64,000 bases of DNA, from positions 1-64,000 of the forward strand of contig JAIYAM010000018.1 of the NCBI GenBank assembly GCA_027489065.1. The letters run 5' to 3'. Both the position numbers and the translations under genes were made by a program. Below are positions 22,624 to 31,095 of the stretch, piece after piece. Position 1 is the stretch's first letter; the number at the start of each line of letters is the position of its first letter. The notes under the pieces are model-generated. The model saw only the letters and a program-made list of their open reading frames with translations, was not told the origin of the DNA and made no database searches. Source of the stretch: Erythrobacteraceae bacterium. Lineage in GTDB: Bacteria > Pseudomonadota > Alphaproteobacteria > Sphingomonadales > Sphingomonadaceae.

Positions 22624-24939
22624 ATGAAAAACCTGATTCCGGCCATCTCGGCCCTCCCGCTTGTCGCTCTTTGCGGCCAGCCCGTGTTCGCACAGGAGGC
22701 CGACGAAGCCGCTGAGCAAAGCGACAACGTCATCATTGTGACCGCGCAGTTGCGCGAAGAGAACATTCAGGACGTTCCGCTGGCGATCACCGCCTTGACC
22801 AGCGAGAACCTTCAGGCTGCGCGCATCGAAGACGCGCTCGACCTGCAGTTCAACGCGCCGAACGTGATCCTCTCCGCCAACCGCAACCTCACCATCCGCG
22901 GCGTCGGCTCGCAGTCCTTCGGCGGCTCGAACGACACCAATATCGGCGTTCTCATCAACGGCGTCTTCCTCCAGCAGGGCAGCACCTTCGGCGAGTTCTT
23001 CGATCTGGAGCGCATCGAGGTGCTGCGCGGGCCGCAGGGCACCCTGTTCGGCCGCAACACCACCGGCGGCCTCATCAACATCATCGCCAAGAAGCCCACC
23101 GACGCCTTCGAAGGCTATGTCAGCGCGCAGCTCGAGAACTTCGAGGGCCGCCGTATCGAGGGCGCGATCAACCTGCCCGTCACCGACCAGTTCGCCGTGC
23201 GCTTGGCCGGGCATTACCTCAAGCGAGACGGTTACACCCGCAACCTCGAGGACGGCTCGCGCATCGATGGGCGCGACCAGTTCACCCTGCGCGGCAGTGC
23301 CCGTTTCGACAGCGGTTCGGGCACGACGATCGACGCGGTGGTCACCTACTTCAAGGAAGACAGCAACCGCGCCAATGCGGTCAAGACGCTGTGCACGCCC
23401 GATGCGACCTTCGGCTGCTCGCCCAACTCGGTCAGCACCGACTTCCCGCAGGTCAACTTCCTGATCGACCGCGCCCTGCTCCCCAACATCGTGCGCCCTG
23501 GCACCTTCAGCCAGAACCCGGCCGACCTGCGGCAGGTGCGCATCGACGTCCTGCCCGAGCAGAAGGCCGAGGACTTCCTCGCCACGCTCGAGATCAACCA
23601 GGACATCGGCGAGAGCCTGCGCCTGACGTCCGTGACCGGCTACCGCGACGGCGACAACTCCTCGGTGCGCGACTTCGATCAGGGCACGCGTCCCAACGCC
23701 TTCAACCCCAGCGCGATCTCGCCCGCCAATGCGCAGGGCAACGGGGTGCTGACCTACCTGCTCGGGCCGGGTCAGACGATCTCGTCCGCAGACTGGCGCT
23801 CGGCGCAGTACGGCGATGGCGCGCGGGACCAGTTCAGTCAGGAATTGCGCCTCGCCTCTGACTTCTCGGGCGCGATCAACTTCCTCGTCGGGGGCTATTA
23901 CCTCAAGGCCGACAGCAGCGGCAGCGTCCTCACCTACATGCCGGCGAACCGCACCAACGGCTTCGTCGCCGCGGGCGTGACCAGCGGCGCGCGGGTGACC
24001 TCCAAGGCGGTGTTCGGGGAGGTTTATGTCGACATAACCCCGACGCTGAAGGTGCTGGGCGGCCTGCGCTACACCAAGGACGACAAGACCATCAGCACCG
24101 CCAGCGGCACTTTCGTGCTCGGCCCGGTGTTCAACGGCAAGGCCTCTTTCGATGCATGGACTGGGCGCGGCAGCGTCTCGTGGCAGCCGACACCCGACAA
24201 CAACCTCTACGTGACCTTCTCGCGCGGGTTCAAATCGGGCGGCTTCAACCCCGGCAACGTCGGCACGCCGACCTTCGATTCCGAGTACATCAACTCGTGG
24301 GAACTGGGCTCCAAGAACACCCTCTTCGAGGACAAGCTGACCCTCAACGCCGCACTGTTCCGCTACGATTACAAGAACCTGATTGTCGGCAACATCGTCG
24401 GCACGCTCGCGACCAACGTGAACATCCCGGACAGCCGCGTGCAAGGCTTCGAGCTTGAGACGGTAGCGACGCCGCTGGAAGGCCTCCGGCTCGAAGGCGC
24501 GCTGGGTCTGCTCAAGACCGACATCCGCAGCAGCTTCCTCTCCTCCGATCCGTCGCGCGGGGGGACGTTCTTCCAGATCAAGGGCAACGAGCTGCCCAAT
24601 GCCCCGCGCCGCACGCTCAAGCTGGCGGCCGAGTACAGCATTCCGGTCACCGGCAGCTGGACGCTTGTCCCGCGGGTCGACTTCTACTCCCAAACGGGGT
24701 TCTTCTCGCGCGAGTTCAACGTGCCGGCAGACCGGGTCGGCAGTTGGGAGCAGCTCGACCTGCAGCTTCAGGTGGTCAACGATGCGCGTGACCTGGCAGT
24801 CATCTTCTACGTGAAAAATGTCCAGAACAACGACGACATCACATTCCTCGAGACCAACTCCAACCTGGTCGGCAGCTTCCGCAGCGCCTTCCTGCTCGAT
24901 CCACGGGTCTACGGGGTGAACGTCAGGGTCGGCTTCTGA
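22624..24939 (+). CDS. TonB-dependent outer-membrane receptor
   Basis: A 771-residue receptor from ATG 22624, preceded by GAGGGGAGA. The signal peptide is MKNLIPAISALPLVALCGQP ending VFAQ. The plug domain starts DNVIIVTAQLREENIQDVPL, with ALDLQFNAPNV and VEVLRGPQGTLFGRNTTGG in the usual form EVLRGPQGTLFGRN. The beta-barrel ends ...GVNVRVGF with a terminal Phe. It imports an unknown substrate with TonB energy. This subfamily is greatly expanded in sphingomonads for plant-derived and aromatic compounds. Its stop overlaps the SDR start. Confidence 0.95.
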   Translation: MKNLIPAISALPLVALCGQPVFAQEADEAAEQSDNVIIVTAQLREENIQDVPLAITALTSENLQAARIEDALDLQFNAPNVILSANRNLTIRGVGSQSFGGSNDTNIGVLINGVFLQQGSTFGEFFDLERIEVLRGPQGTLFGRNTTGGLINIIAKKPTDAFEGYVSAQLENFEGRRIEGAINLPVTDQFAVRLAGHYLKRDGYTRNLEDGSRIDGRDQFTLRGSARFDSGSGTTIDAVVTYFKEDSNRANAVKTLCTPDATFGCSPNSVSTDFPQVNFLIDRALLPNIVRPGTFSQNPADLRQVRIDVLPEQKAEDFLATLEINQDIGESLRLTSVTGYRDGDNSSVRDFDQGTRPNAFNPSAISPANAQGNGVLTYLLGPGQTISSADWRSAQYGDGARDQFSQELRLASDFSGAINFLVGGYYLKADSSGSVLTYMPANRTNGFVAAGVTSGARVTSKAVFGEVYVDITPTLKVLGGLRYTKDDKTISTASGTFVLGPVFNGKASFDAWTGRGSVSWQPTPDNNLYVTFSRGFKSGGFNPGNVGTPTFDSEYINSWELGSKNTLFEDKLTLNAALFRYDYKNLIVGNIVGTLATNVNIPDSRVQGFELETVATPLEGLRLEGALGLLKTDIRSSFLSSDPSRGGTFFQIKGNELPNAPRRTLKLAAEYSIPVTGSWTLVPRVDFYSQTGFFSREFNVPADRVGSWEQLDLQLQVVNDARDLAVIFYVKNVQNNDDITFLETNSNLVGSFRSAFLLDPRVYGVNVRVGF

Positions 24940-25736
24940 TGGACGCGCCGATTGGCGGTGTGGCGGCTCCGCACCAGTCGCTGTTCGACCTTTCCGGCCA
25001 CGTCGCCCTTGTCACGGGCGGCAACGGCGGCCTCGGGATCGGCATGGCCCGTGGGCTCGCGCGAGCCGGCGCGAGCGTCGCGATCTGGGGGCGCAACAAA
25101 CAGCGCAACCGGGCCGCTGCCGAGGAACTTGCGGCAGACGGCGGCGACGTCGCCGATTTCGTCTGCGACGTCACCGACCTCGCCGAGGTCGCCCGCGCAA
25201 TGGAAGAAACCGTGGCGCGCTTCGGCCGCCTCGACAGCTGCTTCGCCAACGCGGGCGGGTCGGGCGTGCGCAAGCCTTTCACCATGCTCTCTCCCGGTGA
25301 CTGGCAAAGCACGCTCGACCTCAACGTCAACAGCGTGGTCTATACCTTCCAGGCCGCGACACGGCAGTTCATCGCGCAGGGGAGCGGGGGAAGTCTCGTC
25401 GTCACCTCTTCGGTTGCGGCGCTGCTTGGCGTGCCGGGTGGCGGCTATTCCGCGACGAAGGCGGCGGTCTCGGGCCTCGTGAGATCGCTCGCGGTCGAAC
25501 TTGCCCCGGCGGGCATTCGCGCCAACGCGATCCTGCCGGGGTTCATCGAAACCGAGATGAGCCTCAACACGCCAAAGGCATTCCAGGAGGCGTGCCTGCG
25601 GCGCACCCCCTCGGGCAAGCTCGGCACAGTCGACGACATGGCAGGAGCCGCAGTGTTTCTGGCCGGCCCTGCGAGCCGCTATGTCACCGGCCACTCGCTG
25701 GTGATCGACGGGGGGCAGTCGATCTTTCCGATGTAG
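24939..25736 (+). CDS. SDR-family oxidoreductase
   Basis: A 265-residue short-chain dehydrogenase. The NAD(P)-binding TGGNGGLGIG starts at residue 26; FANAGGSG, VVTSSVAALLG and the catalytic Tyr170-x3-Lys174 (YSATK) follow; the C-terminal VTGHSLVIDGGQS is standard. It is fused in translation to the TonB receptor gene (TGATG), so it probably acts on the imported compound or a product of it. The substrate cannot be told from sequence. Confidence 0.93.
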   Translation: MDAPIGGVAAPHQSLFDLSGHVALVTGGNGGLGIGMARGLARAGASVAIWGRNKQRNRAAAEELAADGGDVADFVCDVTDLAEVARAMEETVARFGRLDSCFANAGGSGVRKPFTMLSPGDWQSTLDLNVNSVVYTFQAATRQFIAQGSGGSLVVTSSVAALLGVPGGGYSATKAAVSGLVRSLAVELAPAGIRANAILPGFIETEMSLNTPKAFQEACLRRTPSGKLGTVDDMAGAAVFLAGPASRYVTGHSLVIDGGQSIFPM

Positions 25737-25749
25737 CCGGCAAGGTTCG

Positions 25750-26397
25750 CTAATCCGCCGACCGGCCGTCCCAAAGCGGTTTGCGGCGCGCTGCAAAATC
25801 CGTCTTGAGCGACGTCACCGATCCTAGGATCATCGAAACGGTGATGTCCTCAAGCTGCTGCCGGTCCATGCCGGTGCGCAGCAGATAGGCCCCGGCCGAA
25901 GCGGGAAGGCCGAAGCTGATGTCGGTCGCCGCCCGGGCGACGTCGGGAGGGAGGTCGAAATGGCGTTCGATGATCGCGGCCAGAAACTCGACCGCCGTGT
26001 CGCGGCCATATTCGGTCGGATCATGCAGATCGCTGATCGAAGGCTCCTGCTGGAGGCGCTCGATGATCAGTCCGCGTTCCTCGATATAGGTGAGGTAGAC
26101 GTGGGTGGTGGCCCGCACCATCCCCTCGAAGGTTCCGGCGCCGTTGACCGCCTCGCTCTGCAGTCGCCGCAGCCGCTTGAGTTCGCGTTCGAGCAACTCG
26201 CTGAGCAGCATCTGCAGGTTCGGAAAATAGTTGTAGACCAGCGATTTGCTCACGCCCGCCGCGCGCCCAATGGCGTCCATCGACAGCTCGGCGATGCCCT
26301 CGCGCGCGATCATTTCGGCCGCATGATCGAGGATCAGCGAACGCCGCTCCTCCGGGGCGAGCCGTGTCCTGCGCTTGGAGGCAACCACAACAGTCAT
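25750..26397 (-). CDS. TetR/AcrR-family regulator
   Basis: A 215-residue regulator. The HTH lies at about residues 15-60 (ILDHAAEMIAREGIAELSMD, AIGRAAGVSKSLVYNYFPN). The ligand domain is helical and diverse. It is convergent with the SDR gene (13 bp apart) and 43 bp downstream of the VOC gene on its own strand, so it is probably co-transcribed with the VOC and quinoprotein genes and may control the whole cluster. The 43-bp gap holds an inverted element resembling one before the TonB receptor. Confidence 0.92.
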   Translation of the reverse strand: MTVVVASKRRTRLAPEERRSLILDHAAEMIAREGIAELSMDAIGRAAGVSKSLVYNYFPNLQMLLSELLERELKRLRRLQSEAVNGAGTFEGMVRATTHVYLTYIEERGLIIERLQQEPSISDLHDPTEYGRDTAVEFLAAIIERHFDLPPDVARAATDISFGLPASAGAYLLRTGMDRQQLEDITVSMILGSVTSLKTDFAARRKPLWDGRSAD

Positions 26398-26440
26398 GGG
26401 CCAAGCCTAGCAGACTGGCGGCGCCAATCCAGATGGCAAC

Positions 26441-27541
26441 TTATTGCGGCGCCCGATCCTTGAGCCAGAGCATATCGTCGATCGAGCGTGCGGCTCCCGC
26501 GCCGATGTTCTGCTGGAAGGCGATGAGGTTGCCTTCCGGATCGCGGGCATAGCGCACGCGCCAGCCGCCGAGCTCGAACGCCTTGCCGGCAAATCGGACA
26601 CCTTCGCCTTCAAGCCGTGCGATCGTGGCGGCAAGATCGTCGGTCTCGAACACGATGGCATTGTAGCCGATCGCGTCGATCATCCGCGCACCCGTGCCCT
26701 TCGGCGTGCGCGGTTCGACGTAGTGCCAGAACTCCAGCTCGAAATTGCCGACGTCGAACCAGCTCGCGGCCGCGACAATGCCGTCGATGTCGGTGATCGC
26801 GTCGAAGGTCTCGCGCCGGGTCGGCGGCAGCTCGCGGCGGGGGCCGTGGCCGAGGACCTTGGTGTAGAACGCCACCATCTGCTCCTTGTCGCCGGTGACA
26901 TTGCCGATATGCGTTGCCCAGGCCGGAAAGCGCATCCGCTTGGTTCCCAGTTCGCCATGCGCGGCGATGACTTCGGGGGTGAGCTGTTCCATCTCGATCA
27001 TGATGCCGTCAGGATCGAAGCCATAGGCATAGGTCACGCCGTAGCCGCCCAGATCGACGGGCTCGTCACCGCGCGACAGCATGGCGAGCCCGTTGGCCTT
27101 GAAGACGTCGTATTTCGGAGCAGTCGAAGGCGACTGGAAGCAGATGTGGGTATAGCCCGGCCCGATCACCGGACGGCGCTCGGGCGTGGCCTTGGTGGCG
27201 GGATCGACATCGATCAGCTGGAGGAAGACGGTCGGCGTGCGCACCAGCGCGATTTCGATCCGCCCCTTGCGCTTCGCGAGGACATCGGAGGGGAAAGCGG
27301 CGGCATCGACCATCCGCCGCTCGACAAGAGCGTAAGGCACCGACCGGCTGTAGAAGGCGAGCGTATCGTCGATATCGCTGACGGTGATGCCGACGTGATG
27401 CACCCCCTTGATCGGTCCTGCGATTGCGGGGACAGACGAGGGAGTCGCGGCTCCTGCTGCTTCCCGTCCCGCCGTGCCGGTGGTGGCAGCGCAGCTTGCC
27501 AGCAAGACGCTGGCAAGGGCGGTGAAGGCAGGTCGTATCAT
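26441..27541 (-). CDS. Secreted VOC-fold lipoprotein (glyoxalase/dioxygenase-like)
   Basis: A 366-residue protein with a lipoprotein signal (MIRPAFTALASVLLASC, lipobox LASC, Cys17) and two vicinal-oxygen-chelate modules. The first contains VHHVGITVSDIDDTLAFYSR, PGYTHICFQS and DGIMIEMEQ, so the His/His/Glu metal triad looks present. The second contains THIGNVTGDKEQMVAFYTKV, ELEFWHY and EGNLIAF. VOC proteins of this type act as dioxygenases, isomerases or epimerases. A periplasmic, lipid-anchored VOC enzyme is unusual. The gene overlaps the quinoprotein stop (ATGA). Confidence 0.88.
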   Translation of the reverse strand: MIRPAFTALASVLLASCAATTGTAGREAAGAATPSSVPAIAGPIKGVHHVGITVSDIDDTLAFYSRSVPYALVERRMVDAAAFPSDVLAKRKGRIEIALVRTPTVFLQLIDVDPATKATPERRPVIGPGYTHICFQSPSTAPKYDVFKANGLAMLSRGDEPVDLGGYGVTYAYGFDPDGIMIEMEQLTPEVIAAHGELGTKRMRFPAWATHIGNVTGDKEQMVAFYTKVLGHGPRRELPPTRRETFDAITDIDGIVAAASWFDVGNFELEFWHYVEPRTPKGTGARMIDAIGYNAIVFETDDLAATIARLEGEGVRFAGKAFELGGWRVRYARDPEGNLIAFQQNIGAGAARSIDDMLWLKDRAPQ

Positions 27542-29364
27542 CGGTCGGCTCCCTTGAGGCGATAGACCAGCAGCACATTGCCCGCGATCTCGCCGAACTT
27601 GTCATATCCCGAGTTCACGATCACCATGTCGCCTGCCACTACCGGGCCCTGGCCGTCGATCGTGCCGCCCTTGGCCTCGACGCGGTTGACGGTCGCAAAT
27701 GCGCGGTTGGTGTCGGTCTTCCACAGCAGCTTGCCATCCTTGGCGGCATAGGCGACCACGCGCCCGTCATGCCCGCCGGCAAACACCACTCCCGGGATGA
27801 GCGTGACGGGGGCGGATAGCGCGGTGATGCAGGCGAAGGAGAATTGCGGACAGCGCAGCTTTTCGATCCGCGACCAAAGCGGGTGGCCGGTGACGACGTC
27901 GAATGCATGGATACCGGGGCGCGGATCGCCCTTGGCGAAACGGCTGCCGGGCGTGTCGGCAATCGGCACGAACAGTGTTTTGCCGTCGCTCGCCATGCCC
28001 CAGTGGATGCCACCGTTGAACCCGCCGCGTGCGACCCGCTGACGCCACAGCACGCTTCCCCGCTCCGGATCGATCGCGAAGATCTCGCCGGATTTCTGCC
28101 CCGCGAGGAGGATGTCGCGAGCGCCCGCTTTCACAAGCAGCGGCGGCGCGCCGAAATCGAAGTCCGGCCCATCCTCGGCCGGGCAATTTGCGCTCTGGCC
28201 GGTGCCGCAAGCCGCGTTCCACGCGTCACCGGCAGTGGCTTGCATCACCCACTTGCGGCGCCCGGTGGCAAGGTCGATCGCGATGATCGCATCGCTTTGG
28301 CCATTGGCGGGGGAGGAGTAGTTTTCACCCGTTCCGACATACAGCAGGCCGCGTGCCGGATCGACCGTGGGGGTGCCCCAGACCGGTGCACCGCTCGGCG
28401 CTGTCTCGCCGCCCTTGTGCTTGACGGGCTTGTCGACCGAGTACCAGCGCCAGACCCGGCTGCCGTCCGACGCATCGAGTGCCGTCACACCGCCGCGGAA
28501 GGTGCAGCACTCGTAATCCTCGTTGAAGGCGCTGAGAACCTCGGTGGAGGACATGGGTACGAACAGCCGCCCGCCATGGAGCGCGAGGCTGCCCGTGATC
28601 GTGCCGTCCGGATGGTCGCGTACCGATGTTGTCCAGCGCAGCTTGCCGGTTTCGGCATCGAGCGCATAAACACGTGCGTCGAAGTCTCCGAAATACAGCG
28701 TCGGGCCAGCGGCTGCATCGACGTCGAGGACGGGCGCGTTGCGGACCTCGGCCTTGGCGTCAAACGTCCACCAGATGCACCCCGTCGTCCTGTCGAGCGC
28801 ATAGACCCGCCCCGATTGGCTACCGGTGAACACCGCCTGCTCGGTCACGGCAGGTTGCGAGCGGGCGCGCTGCGCTTCGGGAAAGCCGAAGGCCCAGGCA
28901 AGTTCCAAGCGTTCGACGTTGGCGGGAGTGATCTTGGTCTGCTGCTGATAGCGCGCGTTGGACAGGCCGTTGCCCCAGCGGTTCCAGAGCGGCTGTCCCG
29001 AGACCGCGAGGCGACCCTCGCAGCGCTTGCCCGCCACCACTTGCGGCGGGGCATCAGTCCCGAGATGATCCGCAAGGATCGCGATTTCATAGGGGTTGAG
29101 CGCGGAGCCTTGCGCCTTCATCACTCCGGTGGTGAGAGCCTGTTTGATATAGGCTGCACTGCGTTTCTCGACGGCCGCCCGAACAGGGGCACCGCCTGTG
29201 GCATTGTCATGACAGCTGCTGCAGTGGGTGCGATAGAGATTCTCGGCCAGATCGGCCTGCCCGCTACGGGGAGATGCGGCATCCGCTGAGGCGTCGCCTT
29301 CCGAGGGGGCGCAACCGGCCAGCAGTAAAGTTGCCGCCAATGCCCCTGCGAACTTTCGTGACAT
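27538..29364 (-). CDS. Cytochrome c / PQQ beta-propeller lipoprotein dehydrogenase
   Basis: A 608-residue lipoprotein (lipobox LAGC, Cys18) with an N-terminal class I cytochrome c domain (CSSCH, residues 48-52) followed by a PQQ-type beta-propeller. Propeller repeats are of the kind VYALDRTTGCIWWTFDAKAE and IHAFDVVTGHPLWSRIEKL. An adjacent Cys pair (Cys286-Cys287) recalls the disulfide that stacks on PQQ in quinoprotein alcohol dehydrogenases. The cytochrome-first layout matches what I know of polyvinyl-alcohol dehydrogenases. It should oxidise an alcohol in the periplasm; the substrate is unknown. Confidence 0.9.
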   Translation of the reverse strand: MSRKFAGALAATLLLAGCAPSEGDASADAASPRSGQADLAENLYRTHCSSCHDNATGGAPVRAAVEKRSAAYIKQALTTGVMKAQGSALNPYEIAILADHLGTDAPPQVVAGKRCEGRLAVSGQPLWNRWGNGLSNARYQQQTKITPANVERLELAWAFGFPEAQRARSQPAVTEQAVFTGSQSGRVYALDRTTGCIWWTFDAKAEVRNAPVLDVDAAAGPTLYFGDFDARVYALDAETGKLRWTTSVRDHPDGTITGSLALHGGRLFVPMSSTEVLSAFNEDYECCTFRGGVTALDASDGSRVWRWYSVDKPVKHKGGETAPSGAPVWGTPTVDPARGLLYVGTGENYSSPANGQSDAIIAIDLATGRRKWVMQATAGDAWNAACGTGQSANCPAEDGPDFDFGAPPLLVKAGARDILLAGQKSGEIFAIDPERGSVLWRQRVARGGFNGGIHWGMASDGKTLFVPIADTPGSRFAKGDPRPGIHAFDVVTGHPLWSRIEKLRCPQFSFACITALSAPVTLIPGVVFAGGHDGRVVAYAAKDGKLLWKTDTNRAFATVNRVEAKGGTIDGQGPVVAGDMVIVNSGYDKFGEIAGNVLLVYRLKGADR

Positions 29365-29414
29365 CGGCTACTCCCTCCGCTATTGACGGTTATTGTAATA
29401 CTGAGGGAGTGTCA
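29365..29414. promoter_or_regulatory. Divergent promoter region, quinoprotein versus hydrolase
   Basis: Only 50 bases separate the two divergent starts. Each gene has the same GGAGGGAG or GAGGGAG ribosome binding site, so CTCCCTC and GAGGGAG form an inverted pair; ATTGAC and GTCAAT form a second, crossing pair. The central TTATTGTAATACT offers -10-like boxes on both strands (TAATAC rightward, TACAAT leftward). Shared regulation of the two genes is likely. Confidence 0.5.
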
Positions 29415-30422
29415 ATGCGGATCATCGAGCTGGCGCGGGGCTTGGCTGCCCTCTTGATCGTCGGACTGTCAACAGCGGCAGCGGCTTCGGATCCAGCGGT
29501 GATCCATGCCAATCGCATCGGTAGTCGCCCTTTCACCGAAGGCTACATCGGCAAGGGGGATGACCGCATCCACTATGTCGCGACCGGTGAGGGGCCGCCG
29601 GTGATCCTCGTCCACGGATTTCCCAGCTTCTGGTATGTGTGGTTCGATCAGATGGAGGCGTTCGGCGCATGCCGGAAGATGATCGCGATCGACGCGCCGG
29701 GGGCGGGCCTTTCGGGCCGTCCGGCGCGCGACGCAGGCTACAGGGTGGATCGCCTCGCCCGGCTGCTCGACAGGGCGATCACCACATTGGCGCCTCGCCA
29801 GAAAGTGACCTTGGTCGGACATGACTGGGGCGGAGCGCTTGCCTGGTCCTACGCCCAGTGGAAACCGCAGAGGCTGGAGCGCCTCGCCGTGTTCAGCGCG
29901 CCGCCATATGACCTGTTTCTCGAGATGCTGGCCGACGATCCGGCGCAGCGCGCGGCTTCAGCCTACATTGTGCGCCTGAACGCGCTCGACCGTGCCGCCA
30001 TCGAGAAGCTTGATGTGCCATCGACCCTCTTCGAGACCGCGTACGGCCGCGCGATCTCGGACGGCCTGTTGTCGGCCGAAGAAGGCGAACTGTTCCGCGG
30101 CGCGCTATCCAGTCCGGCCGCGATCGACGCCGGCATCGCGTGGTATCGCGCCAACATCCCGGCCTTCGATGCGATTACTCCCGGCAGGGCGTGGCCGCAG
30201 CGCGCGGCCCCGATCACCATGCCGGTGCTGTTGATCGAAGGCAGCGAGGACAAGACCTTTGCACCGAGCCTCGCCAAGCGGGCCCGCACCAAGGCGGAAA
30301 ATCTGACTGCTGCAATGCTGCCGGGGGTAGGCCATTGGACGCCATTCCAAGACCCGCAGGCGGCCAACGCTTTGCTCGGCGCATTCCTCGGCTTGCCGGA
30401 TGGGCGCTGTCCCGGGTCCTAG
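29415..30422 (+). CDS. Secreted alpha/beta hydrolase with Asp nucleophile
   Basis: A 335-residue protein from ATG 29415 (GAGGGAG six bases upstream). Signal peptide: MRIIELARGLAALLIVGLST ending AAAA. The alpha/beta-hydrolase core has VILVHGFPSFWYVW (oxyanion His67-Gly), VTLVGHDWGGALAW with Asp137 as nucleophile, and GVGHWTPF with His307. An Asp nucleophile in GHDWGG marks the epoxide hydrolase and haloalkane dehalogenase branch rather than esterases. Longer upstream in-frame starts would run through the divergent promoter. A periplasmic location suits action with the neighbouring quinoprotein. Confidence 0.9.
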   Translation: MRIIELARGLAALLIVGLSTAAAASDPAVIHANRIGSRPFTEGYIGKGDDRIHYVATGEGPPVILVHGFPSFWYVWFDQMEAFGACRKMIAIDAPGAGLSGRPARDAGYRVDRLARLLDRAITTLAPRQKVTLVGHDWGGALAWSYAQWKPQRLERLAVFSAPPYDLFLEMLADDPAQRAASAYIVRLNALDRAAIEKLDVPSTLFETAYGRAISDGLLSAEEGELFRGALSSPAAIDAGIAWYRANIPAFDAITPGRAWPQRAAPITMPVLLIEGSEDKTFAPSLAKRARTKAENLTAAMLPGVGHWTPFQDPQAANALLGAFLGLPDGRCPGS

Positions 30423-30588
30423 TTGCACGTGGAATGTCTGGTGATCGGTGGTTGCTGAACTGATGAGCGACATCCTGACGACCAGGCCCGCGGCTCGCTC
30501 GCGCGTTCGCAATGGATGGGAAGTTCGGCGTAACGGGGGAGGGTGAGGGCAAGCCGGCTTGGAAACCTTACGGCAAGACCTCGCTACC

Positions 30589-31077
30589 TTAGTTCATCTG
30601 GCGACGCAGGGTACTCGGCGGAGCGCCGAACCAGCGGCGCGTCGCCCGACGCAGACTACGTGCCTCCGAATAGCCGAGCCCCGCTGCGAGGTCTTCCAGC
30701 CCGACTTCAGCCTTGAGCGCGGCGAGCGTCTGCTGCTGGCGGACATGACCGAGCAGGCCGCGATAGCCGTAGCCCTCCTCCGCCAGCCGACGACGCAGGG
30801 TGGCGATAGAAAGCCCCATCATCGCCGCGAGCTTGGCCTGATCGAGCGGGGCCTGCCACAAGAGGTCGAGTACCTGTTCGGCCGTCCTGACCCGCGTAAG
30901 CGGTTCGGCGGTGATCTGGCGATAGGTCTCGAACAGCAGGGTCGGCCACAGGTCGAATCGATCGGCGACCAGGGCGATATCGGCGGCGCTCGGAAGCGGC
31001 AGCATTCCTGCGCGATTGAAGCCGCCACTTCTGCCCGCGTGTCGGCGGTTGCGCAGCCGGAGGCGCGGCGTTTTCAA
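30589..31077 (-). CDS. AraC-type HTH protein, short form
   Basis: A frame of up to 162 residues, from TTG 31077 (ATG 31005 would give 138). The C-terminal 100 residues form an AraC-type double HTH: LAAMMGLSIATLRRRLAEEG and EVGLEDLAAGLGYSEARSLR, then FGAPPSTLRRQM. AraC-family activators are normally 280-340 residues with a ligand domain in front; only a stub is present here. The frame begins right after the HAD stop, in the same phase. It may be a truncated relic or a stand-alone DNA-binding domain. Confidence 0.65.
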   Translation of the reverse strand: MKTPRLRLRNRRHAGRSGGFNRAGMLPLPSAADIALVADRFDLWPTLLFETYRQITAEPLTRVRTAEQVLDLLWQAPLDQAKLAAMMGLSIATLRRRLAEEGYGYRGLLGHVRQQQTLAALKAEVGLEDLAAGLGYSEARSLRRATRRWFGAPPSTLRRQMN

Positions 31078-31095
31078 AGGTCCGGCGCGCGTGAT

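Noticed and set aside
22317-22715. Short frames in the prophage-TonB gap
   Set aside because: They lack ribosome binding sites and any recognisable features, and overlap the receptor's leader.
22492-24693. A 733-codon minus-strand frame
   Set aside because: It is the antisense shadow of the TonB receptor; the plus-strand product has a signal peptide, plug and barrel signatures.
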